Below are positions 1 to 5,126 of a stretch of 6,755 nt of DNA, in pieces. The first letter of the stretch is position 1; each line of letters starts with the position of its first letter. The stretch is from Patescibacteria group bacterium UBA6023 (GTDB taxonomy: Bacteria; Patescibacteriota; Minisyncoccia; Phycocordibacterales; UBA6899). The stretch spans positions 15,006-21,760 of the forward strand of contig DIZR01000092.1 in the NCBI GenBank assembly GCA_002429425.1. Reading direction: 5' to 3'. The notes under the pieces were generated by a model, which searched no databases, was not told the DNA's origin, and saw only the letters and a list, made by a program, of their open reading frames with translations. The position numbers were made by a program, and so were the translations under genes.

Positions 1-441
1 AGAATGCATGACAAATGCTTTTGATACACCAATAGTATTTTGCCAACCAAAGGAGAAATCTTTTGATCCAATATATTTTTCATAAGTGACCTTACCAATG
101 AAGCATACTATTTTAGGTCTCTCAGCTTTTATAATACGAAAGATTTTTTTGCATCCAAGTAACTCTTCATTCTTCTTAATCCCTGTTATATCTCGAGTTG
201 GTCTATTAATAATGTTCACTAATCCGAGTTGATATATACCATTAAATTTTTCTTTGTAAAAATGCTTCAGTGCTTTATCATCGCGTAATTCATCTCTTTT
301 TTCTTCAATAATACCCGCATCAGAAAGAAGATACCAAAATAATTTATTATTAGAAAAAGGCACGTGACGACTAAATGATCCGGGGTGTGGATTAATTCCT
401 ACAAAAAGTATTCTCGGTTTGTTGTATCTATATCGAATCAT
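1..441 (-). CDS. Mug/TDG-family mismatch-specific uracil/thymine DNA glycosylase, 3' end cut by window
   Basis: The first 147 codons run open from an ATG at 441 to the window edge, so the C-terminus is missing. Residues 15-18 read GINP, the hallmark of the Mug/TDG branch of the uracil-DNA glycosylase superfamily; the Asn (N17) matches the residue that positions the attacking water. Other segments line up in order with E. coli Mug: NKLFWYLLSDAG (about 33-44), GLVNIINRPTRD (about 76-87), VCFIGKVTYEKY (about 113-124) and FGWQ. The last visible residues (FVMHS) correspond to the strand just before the DNA-intercalating PSG-type loop, which lies outside. Family members excise uracil, thymine or etheno bases opposite G, starting base excision repair. 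The insert near residues 45-72 is longer and more charged than in E. coli Mug. Its ATG overlaps the DUF488 stop as ATGA, so translation is probably coupled. The family call is firm; base preference cannot be read from sequence. Confidence 0.85.
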   Translation of the reverse strand, partial: MIRYRYNKPRILFVGINPHPGSFSRHVPFSNNKLFWYLLSDAGIIEEKRDELRDDKALKHFYKEKFNGIYQLGLVNIINRPTRDITGIKKNEELLGCKKIFRIIKAERPKIVCFIGKVTYEKYIGSKDFSFGWQNTIGVSKAFVMHS

Positions 442-968
442 CTTTTAGGTATTGGGTAGATGAGTTGCCCCTTCCTCATTTTTAAAAAAGAAGTTAACAA
501 ATGTTTTTTGGCTGACGTACGGCTCATAATATCTCGCACCAGCCATCCTTTTTTAATCAAGGCATCCGCAATAAGTGAACGGTGGCATCGCCAAGGTACA
601 GCTTCGGCGCACATTATTGCAGTATCCCGAGTACTTGCAATTTTTGTGAGAGCCTGAAGTCCTTCTTCAAATTCTGGCGTCGACATATAGTCCGCAAATC
701 CTCTGAACGAAGTATTGTGCCAACCAAGATTTATCGAATCTTTTTTTGAATGGCGTAAACCGCCGAGTTTTTTTAAGTGTTTATAATGAATGCGAGATTT
801 TTTTAAGGACTGACTGAGCATGTCTGTATTAAATTGAGGGTTATGATGAGATTTGGGTATCGACCGAACGTCGACGACCTCTTTAATTCCATGTACCCGC
901 AATAATTCAACAAATTCATCGATTGGATGCGTAGAATGACCGATAGTAAAAATGATAGGTTTCTTCAT
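438..968 (-). CDS. DUF488 family protein
   Basis: A 176-residue protein of the DUF488 family, whose biochemical function is not established. Visible family hallmarks, numbered from the ATG at 968, are TIGHS at 8-12, DVRSIPKS at 33-40, a YKHLKKLGGLR stretch around 62-72, and the conserved MCAEAVPWRCHR block at 119-130 with two cysteines that could form an active or metal/redox site. The frame stays open upstream to another ATG at 1010, which would add 14 residues. I prefer 968 because the family core starts within 8 residues, a TATGAT -10 box sits 6 nt upstream of it, and the 1010 ATG is pressed against a hairpin. No Shine-Dalgarno is seen at either start. The stop overlaps the start of the downstream DNA glycosylase by 4 nt (ATGA), implying one transcript and perhaps a shared nucleic-acid role. 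That role is inference only. Confidence 0.88.
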   Translation of the reverse strand: MKKPIIFTIGHSTHPIDEFVELLRVHGIKEVVDVRSIPKSHHNPQFNTDMLSQSLKKSRIHYKHLKKLGGLRHSKKDSINLGWHNTSFRGFADYMSTPEFEEGLQALTKIASTRDTAIMCAEAVPWRCHRSLIADALIKKGWLVRDIMSRTSAKKHLLTSFLKMRKGQLIYPIPKR

Positions 969-980
969 TAAACAATCATA
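968..980 (-). promoter_or_regulatory. Putative leaderless promoter of the DUF488-glycosylase pair
   Basis: On the minus strand TATGAT (980-975, five of six matches to TATAAT) is followed by 6 nt (TGTTTA) and then the ATG at 968. With usual spacing, transcription would start on the A of the start codon. No convincing TTGACA-like -35 box lies 16-18 nt upstream. The same geometry occurs at the adenosyltransferase gene. Confidence 0.5.
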
Positions 981-1011
981 CCATTTAGTAAGATAGAATT
1001 TGTCTGCCATG

Positions 1012-1056
1012 TTTGAACTAAAAAGTCCCTATAGTTAAAGGATTTTTTAGTTCAAA
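1012..1056 (-). terminator. AT-rich hairpin between tRNA-His and DUF488 gene, possible terminator
   Basis: A 13-bp perfect inverted repeat (TTTGAACTAAAAA at 1012-1024, TTTTTAGTTCAAA at 1044-1056) continues inward, after one mismatch, with 3 more pairs and a wobble, closing a loop of about 10 nt. It begins 10 nt past the mature 3' end of tRNA-His. The descending arm carries five T residues, but the U-run is inside the stem rather than after it, and the GC core is only 3-4 pairs, so it is not a standard intrinsic terminator. It could instead be a tRNA 3' processing or mRNA 5' structure. Confidence 0.5.
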
Positions 1057-1065
1057 TCTATGCTG

Positions 1066-1138
1066 GGTGCCTATCCGGAATCGAACCGGAGCTAAAGGCT
1101 CCACAAGCCTCTGTGCTAACCGCTACACCATAGGCACC
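1066..1138 (-). tRNA. tRNA-His (anticodon GTG)
   Basis: The minus strand folds into a full cloverleaf. The acceptor stem is closed by an extra encoded G(-1) at 1138 opposite C73 at 1066, the identity pair specific to tRNA-His. The D stem is GTGT/GCAC, and the anticodon stem GAGGC/GCCTT holds the loop TTGTGGA. The anticodon GTG is at 1104-1102. A 4-nt variable region is followed by T stem TCCGG/CCGGA with loop TTCGATT. The bases after C73 are CAG, so the CCA tail is not encoded and must be added by a nucleotidyltransferase. It is a solitary tRNA gene, with its own promoter-like sequence at 1186-1213. Confidence 0.95.
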
Positions 1139-1157
1139 ATGATGTTTTCTTTCTGAG

Positions 1158-1179
1158 AAAAATGCACCTTTCGGTGCAT
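1158..1179 (-). terminator. GAAA-loop hairpin with T-run upstream of tRNA-His
   Basis: On the minus strand ATGCACC-GAAA-GGTGCAT is a perfect 7-bp stem with a stable GNRA tetraloop, followed by TTTTCTC. It looks like a short intrinsic terminator for transcription coming from the adenosyltransferase gene. It also lies exactly where the tRNA promoter at 1186-1213 should start transcription, so it could equally be the first 18 nt of the pre-tRNA leader. The U-run is short, so termination strength is uncertain. Confidence 0.5.
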
Positions 1180-1185
1180 GAGGAG

Positions 1186-1213
1186 ATAATACCAGAGTTC
1201 TCACAAAAATCAA
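1186..1213 (-). promoter_or_regulatory. Putative sigma-70-type promoter of tRNA-His
   Basis: Minus-strand TTGATT (1213-1208) and TATTAT (1191-1186) are separated by 16 nt. The -10 box is extended by TGG directly upstream (TGnTATTAT). The predicted start is near 1179, about 40 nt before the mature tRNA 5' end. It is the best promoter-like match between the adenosyltransferase gene and the tRNA. Confidence 0.55.
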
Positions 1214-1220
1214 CTCCCCC

Positions 1221-1347
1221 GCGAGGTGCATATAATTGAGCGTAGTACGACGTTCTGGACTGAGCAATGTTGAGAAAGGCGTAGACTTCTACGCTGACGA
1301 AACTTGCGAGGAAAGAACGAGTAATACGCCAATTATATGTGCCTCGC
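1221..1347. repeat. 127-bp imperfect palindrome with nested hairpin
   Basis: Outer arms 1221-1238 and 1330-1347 match at 16 of 18 positions. The pairing continues inward: 1240-1244 with 1325-1329, 1246-1248 with 1321-1323, and 1251-1256 with 1314-1319, separated only by small bulges. The middle holds a separate perfect hairpin (GCGTAG-ACTT-CTACGC, 1279-1294). Each outer arm carries a TATAAT pointing inward (1231-1236 on plus, 1337-1332 on minus), though neither has a good -35. One end coincides with the adenosyltransferase stop codon. The element could be a structured 3' UTR, a small RNA or a MITE-like insertion. No target-site duplication or coding capacity was recognised. The rest of 1139-1346 holds only the tRNA promoter and the small hairpin. 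Confidence 0.75.
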
Positions 1348-1892
1348 TAGTAGTGGGGTTTTTCTTCGATTACTCCCGCACGATGATTAGCGAGTCTCGC
1401 GAGTGCATAGAGTAAACTCGAGAGTCGATTCATATATGCAAGCATGGGTGGCTTCTCATTGCCCATTCCTTCATCCATTGCACCAACGACACGGCGTTCG
1501 GCGCGACGTGCAAGTGTGCGCGCGACATCGCACATTGCACCAAGCGTTGTTCCACCTGAAACAAAAAAAGAAGTGATCGGAGGAAGTTCAGACTCGATTG
1601 CACCTATCCATGCTTCAAGTTTTTTTACCTGCATACTGTCGACATGCTTATCTGCACCGGCAAGTTGCGCCTGCACGACAAAAAGATCTTGTTGCACATC
1701 GGCAAGTATATCGTGGTAAGTCTTTCCATCGATAGCATTTGTTGCACCTCCCTCCATTTTTACCATACCCAAAAATGAATTTATTTCATCGACCGTCCCC
1801 AACGCCTCCGAAATTGCGGAGCTTTTTGAGATACGTTGATCGCAACCAAATAATTTAGTGGTACCATTGTCACCTTTTCCTGTATATAACAT
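1347..1892 (-). CDS. PduO-type ATP:cob(I)alamin adenosyltransferase
   Basis: A 181-residue enzyme that transfers the adenosyl group of ATP to cob(I)alamin, giving adenosylcobalamin. Visible motifs, numbered from the ATG at 1892, are the N-terminal ATP-binding segment YTGKGDNGTTKLF (3-15), GTVDEINSFLG (32-42), SGGT (112-115), the signature DVARTLARRAERR (122-134) with the conserved Arg/Glu pattern, and YMNRLSSLLYALAR (153-166). Length and motif order are those of a complete PduO/MMAB-type protein, a trimeric helical bundle acting in the cytosol. An in-frame GTG at 1907 would add five residues, but its codons coincide with the TATAAT box, so ATG 1892 is the likely start. No other cobalamin genes are adjacent, so the enzyme probably serves salvage of imported corrinoid for an AdoCbl-dependent enzyme elsewhere (inference). 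The gene lies between a terminator upstream and a long palindrome downstream, and seems monocistronic. Confidence 0.93.
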   Translation of the reverse strand: MLYTGKGDNGTTKLFGCDQRISKSSAISEALGTVDEINSFLGMVKMEGGATNAIDGKTYHDILADVQQDLFVVQAQLAGADKHVDSMQVKKLEAWIGAIESELPPITSFFVSGGTTLGAMCDVARTLARRAERRVVGAMDEGMGNEKPPMLAYMNRLSSLLYALARLANHRAGVIEEKPHY

Positions 1893-1922
1893 GTGCCCAT
1901 TATACACTGCTTTTTTTTTTTT
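1892..1922 (-). promoter_or_regulatory. Leaderless promoter of the adenosyltransferase, with A12 tract
   Basis: A perfect TATAAT (1904-1899 on minus) is followed by 6 nt (GGGCAC) and the ATG at 1892, so the expected start of transcription is the A of the start codon. No Shine-Dalgarno could exist on such an mRNA. Upstream of the -10 are six bases and then a run of 12 A (T on plus, 1911-1922), with no clear -35 hexamer at 16-18 nt. The A-tract may act by DNA curvature or as an UP-like element. Confidence 0.65.
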
Positions 1923-2004
1923 AAAAATTGAAGAAAAAACACATGGGACGCAGGGTGAGAATATCCTAGTTTTCTATTTACGACAGCGACGAATGGCTCT
2001 CACT

Positions 2005-2029
2005 AACCTGCTCCTTGGAGCAGGTTTTT
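2005..2029 (+). terminator. Orphan plus-strand terminator-like hairpin
   Basis: AACCTGCTCC (2005-2014) and GGAGCAGGTT (2017-2026) form a 9-10 bp GC-rich stem with a minimal loop. On the plus strand it is followed by a T run (2025-2029), as in an intrinsic terminator. No plus-strand gene is evident upstream. On the minus strand the same hairpin lacks a U-run and lies just after the spoVR terminator. It may block antisense transcription into spoVR or end a short plus-strand RNA. Confidence 0.5.
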
Positions 2030-2033
2030 ACAT

Positions 2034-2064
2034 AAAAAAACCACCAATGTTTAACATCGGTGGT
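2034..2064 (-). terminator. Intrinsic terminator of the prkA-yhbH-spoVR operon
   Basis: On the minus strand ACCACCGATGT-TAA-ACATTGGTGGT is an 11-bp stem with one G·U pair, running directly into seven T residues (2040-2034). It lies 23 nt past the spoVR stop. The single wobble becomes an A-C mismatch on the plus strand, so the element is best suited to minus-strand transcription. Confidence 0.9.
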
Positions 2065-2087
2065 AACGGCATTTCGCCACAACACAA

Positions 2088-3752
2088 TCAATTCTTTGAA
2101 GATGGAAAATTAAAATCCAAATCACCTTCAATGTACTCCAGATCTCCCTCTTCATCAATCGCCCATGATTCCATAAGCCCCATCTCGCTAGCATATGATT
2201 CAAGCTTCACGGGATGTTCCCATAGCTCACGTAAACAAAAGAGCGTTTCTATTACTGCATCACCATCGAGCGGGCGACGATTGACTGCGTGATGTTCGAG
2301 CACAAGCTCGCGATCACCACGTACATCAACATGCACAACTTGAATATTCGGCGTTTGTACGCCGAGATCATATTGCGCAGCAAGTTTTTCACGTATCAAT
2401 TGATACCCATCATCATCATGAATGGCTGATACTTCAATCTCCTCATCGAGGTCATCATCACAGATAGCAAAGAATCGAAGTTTGCGGATCAAGTGTGGCG
2501 ATAAATACTGCAAGATAAAACTTTCATCCTTGAAGTTTTCCATCGCATAAAGAATCGCGGGAAGCCATGGTGTTCCCGCAATATCCGGAAACCACTTCCG
2601 ATCCTCATCAGTAGGTTCTTCACAAATACGCTTGATGTCCATATACATCGCAAATCCAAGCGCATAAGGATTTATTCCACTAAAGATCGAAACCTCCTCG
2701 ATAATAGGCTTACCCGAAGAATCATACCCACGGACTACTTTTCGACGAGCATCATACTCTGGCTGAAAAACAACGTTCGTATGAGAAATCAAAAACTCCT
2801 GATATGCGCCCTCACTAACAAGCCCTTTCTCATATAGTCGCGTCATCATGTAGTAGTGCGTAAAACACGCAAATCCTTCATTCATTACCTGGGTCTGTCG
2901 TTGTGGGTAAAAATATTGCCCCACCTTTCGGACGATACGAATGATCTCACGTTTCCAAGTTGGTAGATGCGGTGCATGTTTCTCAACAAAGTAGAGAATA
3001 TTCTCCTCTGGCTCTTTTGGAAAATTTACCGTTGTTCCATCGGGATTAGTGTGTGAAGGATTCCTTTTGTTCCCTCCCTCTTCTTTTTTCGACGGTGGAA
3101 GCGTGCGATACAATACGTTGAGATTTCGCTGTGTTTCTTCTTCACGAAATTGCATTTTTGCCTTTTCTTGCGCAAATGACAATTTTGCAGGACGCTTGAA
3201 TCGGTCGACACCATACATTTGCAACGCATGACACGCATCGAGAAAATATGAAACCTCCTCGATACCATACCTTTCTTCACATTCGCTCACGAAATTTTTC
3301 GCAAACAAAAGATAATCAAGAATACCATCAGCGTGTGTCCAACGACGAAACAGGTAATTATTCTTGAAAAACGCATTATGCCCAAATCCCGCATGCGCGA
3401 TGACCAAGGTCTGCATGGTCATCGTGTTGTCTTCCATACAATAGACAAGGCATGGGTCGGTATTTATTACGATCTCATACGCAAGACCCATTTCACCTGA
3501 CTGATAGGCACGTTCATTCATCAGGAATTGCTTCCCAAAAGACCAGTGTGCATATCCGACAGGCATGCCAACAGAGGAATATGCATCGAGCATTTGCTCA
3601 CTCGTAATAATACGAATCTGCATTGGATAATACGACAATCCCAGTTCCTCATCAGCAATTGTTTTGATTGCCTTCGTTACTTCATCAATCAACTCCAGCG
3701 TCCATTCAGGATCGGTGAAGATTGGTTTTGTGCTACTTAAGGTATCACTCAT
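2088..3752 (-). CDS. spoVR: SpoVR/YcgB family protein
   Basis: A 554-residue soluble protein, somewhat longer than E. coli YcgB (about 510) and B. subtilis SpoVR (about 470). Family hallmarks are AHAGFGHNAFFKNNYLFR (119-136), MNEGFACFTHYY (290-301) and GINPYALGFAMY (359-370). The His/Glu residues in the first two look like potential metal ligands, but no activity is proven. Residues about 195-250 form a charged, low-complexity linker, and the last 30 residues are strongly acidic. The name comes from the spore cortex role in Bacillus; the family is common in non-sporulating bacteria, almost always near PrkA and YhbH. The start ATG overlaps the yhbH stop by 8 nt (ATGAGTGA), with a Shine-Dalgarno-like AAAGGA inside yhbH ending 10 nt upstream, so translation is probably coupled. 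A strong terminator follows. No signal peptide or membrane segment is visible. Confidence 0.95.
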   Translation of the reverse strand: MSDTLSSTKPIFTDPEWTLELIDEVTKAIKTIADEELGLSYYPMQIRIITSEQMLDAYSSVGMPVGYAHWSFGKQFLMNERAYQSGEMGLAYEIVINTDPCLVYCMEDNTMTMQTLVIAHAGFGHNAFFKNNYLFRRWTHADGILDYLLFAKNFVSECEERYGIEEVSYFLDACHALQMYGVDRFKRPAKLSFAQEKAKMQFREEETQRNLNVLYRTLPPSKKEEGGNKRNPSHTNPDGTTVNFPKEPEENILYFVEKHAPHLPTWKREIIRIVRKVGQYFYPQRQTQVMNEGFACFTHYYMMTRLYEKGLVSEGAYQEFLISHTNVVFQPEYDARRKVVRGYDSSGKPIIEEVSIFSGINPYALGFAMYMDIKRICEEPTDEDRKWFPDIAGTPWLPAILYAMENFKDESFILQYLSPHLIRKLRFFAICDDDLDEEIEVSAIHDDDGYQLIREKLAAQYDLGVQTPNIQVVHVDVRGDRELVLEHHAVNRRPLDGDAVIETLFCLRELWEHPVKLESYASEMGLMESWAIDEEGDLEYIEGDLDFNFPSSKN

Positions 3753-5052
3753 TGGTCACCCATCCTTTTGTAAACAATTTACGAAATACGGGATAGATAT
3801 CTTCTCTACCACGAATATGATTTATTGCGAGGTTCTCATTATCCTTCAGAAGCTCACCATAAACCGGCCATAATTCACCATCACCCTGTGCGCGCACTTC
3901 AATGTATGCATAATATTGCGATGCAGGAAGAATAAACTCCTCCATCAACTCAAATACTCGTGCATTATCCTTTGAGGTGTTATCTCCATCTGATGCATGA
4001 CAACCATAGATATTCCATTCTTCGATCGGATAACGCGCTTCAACGATCATCTTCATAAGTTCAAGTGCACTTGAAACAACGGTCCCACCAGACTCTCGTG
4101 ACGTAAAGAACTCTACTTCCGTCACTTCTTTTGCTTCAGTTGTGTGACGAATGAACACAATTTCAACTTTTTCATAATTGCGCTGCAAGAAAAGATACAA
4201 GAGGACATAAAATCGCTTCGCCATCTCCTTTTCCCATTCACCCATCGAACCTGAGACATCGAGCATACAAAACATCACTGCTTTAGTAACGGGAATAGGC
4301 ACAAATTCATGCCGACGATATCGCAGATCGAAAGTATCGAGAAATGGCACACGCTTGATCTTCCGTTGCAGTATTTCAAGTTCCGCATGAATCTCAACGA
4401 TACGTTCTTGTTCCCGACTTACCTCTCGTCCATTTGCATTCGCAATAACTTGCTCAAGTTCCCTCAATTCTTTTTCAAGTGCATGTTTTGCACGAATATG
4501 CGGTGCTCTGAATGCATATCGCCGAGCGATAGAACGTTGCTTTGTGCGTGCGAGATCCATCTTATTCGGAGGACCATCACTTTGAAATCCCGCACGACGT
4601 AATTCGAATTGATCTGCGCCAGCAAGTGATTTTTTGATCTGATTTGGAATTTCCATTCCTTCAAAGAGCTCATTCAGCCATTCATCATAGCCAAGCTCAA
4701 AATAGAAATCATCCTCTCCTTCACCGTCAGGCGAGCCTTCATTACCATCTCCATCACCTTGATCGGGACGTTCGATACGATCACCCGTCTGAAATTTCTT
4801 GTTCCCAGGAAGCACGCGCTCATTGACTCCACCTTTTCCATGATGAAATGTGGGTTCATCGAGACGCTTTGACCGGAGTTTAATACGTCGATCAGCTCCT
4901 GTTGCAAGGTCAGTAATATTTCCTTCTTTGATTCGTTCAGCGACCGCTTCTCTCACTTGTTGTTTTTGACGAGTGAGAAATCGTTGTCGATTTGGCAAAC
5001 TTTTTCCTCTTGGATTTGTACGTTGATCAACAATGTTATATGATTTTTCCAC
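3745..5052 (-). CDS. yhbH: YhbH/YeaH family protein (DUF444, VWA-like)
   Basis: A 435-residue DUF444 protein, about the usual family length. Numbered from GTG 5052, the N-terminal third is basic and ends in an acidic, Gly-rich linker (about 93-114). A long charged helix, possibly coiled coil, follows at about 190-232. The C-terminal half is a von Willebrand factor A-like domain with a MIDAS-type metal site: DVSGSMG (265-271), SGGT (321-324) and ASDGDN (353-358). The reading frame stays open to a TTG at 5067, but AAGGAG at 5064-5059 lies 6 nt before the GTG at 5052 and would be inside the coding region if TTG were used, so GTG is preferred. Homologues (B. subtilis YhbH, E. coli YeaH) are encoded beside PrkA. 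YhbH has been linked to sporulation and YeaH to stress response; a partner or scaffold role through the VWA domain is an inference. The 3' end overlaps spoVR by 8 nt. Confidence 0.95.
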   Translation of the reverse strand: MEKSYNIVDQRTNPRGKSLPNRQRFLTRQKQQVREAVAERIKEGNITDLATGADRRIKLRSKRLDEPTFHHGKGGVNERVLPGNKKFQTGDRIERPDQGDGDGNEGSPDGEGEDDFYFELGYDEWLNELFEGMEIPNQIKKSLAGADQFELRRAGFQSDGPPNKMDLARTKQRSIARRYAFRAPHIRAKHALEKELRELEQVIANANGREVSREQERIVEIHAELEILQRKIKRVPFLDTFDLRYRRHEFVPIPVTKAVMFCMLDVSGSMGEWEKEMAKRFYVLLYLFLQRNYEKVEIVFIRHTTEAKEVTEVEFFTSRESGGTVVSSALELMKMIVEARYPIEEWNIYGCHASDGDNTSKDNARVFELMEEFILPASQYYAYIEVRAQGDGELWPVYGELLKDNENLAINHIRGREDIYPVFRKLFTKGWVTNE

Positions 5053-5058
5053 AATATT

Positions 5059-5064
5059 CTCCTT
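5059..5064 (-). promoter_or_regulatory. Ribosome binding site of yhbH
   Basis: Minus-strand AAGGAG followed by a 6-nt spacer (AATATT) and the GTG at 5052. It is the strongest Shine-Dalgarno in the window, and it decides the start codon. It sits one base after the T-run of the upstream hairpin, so terminator folding and ribosome access may interfere with each other. Confidence 0.85.
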
Positions 5065-5065
5065 C

Positions 5066-5110
5066 AAAAAAAAGGCAGATAACTCGAGAGAACCCGAATC
5101 ATCTGCCTTT
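5066..5110 (-). terminator. Intrinsic terminator-like hairpin between prkA and yhbH
   Basis: Minus-strand AAAGGCAGAT (5110-5101) pairs perfectly with ATCTGCCTTT (5080-5071). Inside, TCGGG and CTCGA add five more pairs around a TTCT loop after a 3x3 internal loop. The stem runs into an eight-T tract (5073-5066), of which the first three are paired. All parts of a strong intrinsic terminator are present, 16 nt after the prkA stop, yet the yhbH ribosome site follows at once. It probably lets only part of the transcription continue into yhbH-spoVR, or stabilises the prkA mRNA end. Confidence 0.85.
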
Positions 5111-5126
5111 GTGACCCGAGAGTCGA

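Noticed and set aside
1058..1267. Minus-strand reading frame of 69 codons
   Set aside because: It runs through the tRNA-His gene, the tRNA promoter and one arm of the palindrome, and shows no recognisable protein motif.
1221..1347. Integron attC site
   Set aside because: Size and palindromic form are similar, but the RYYYAAC and GTTRRRY core sites are absent at the ends and no integron cassette context exists.
1893..2033. Cobalamin riboswitch upstream of the adenosyltransferase
   Set aside because: No B12-box-like GCCACTG sequence or matching fold was seen, and a leaderless mRNA would leave no space for one.
1858..2292. Plus-strand reading frame of 144 codons
   Set aside because: It covers two terminators and the adenosyltransferase promoter and lies antisense to the spoVR 3' end; composition is atypical and there is no ribosome site.
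3026..3280. Minus-strand 84-codon frame inside spoVR
   Set aside because: It is fully contained in the well-supported spoVR gene in another frame and has no family features.
5053..5067. TTG at 5067 as the yhbH start
   Set aside because: The AAGGAG ribosome site would lie inside the coding region, and the TTG overlaps the terminator U-run. GTG at 5052 has correct spacing.
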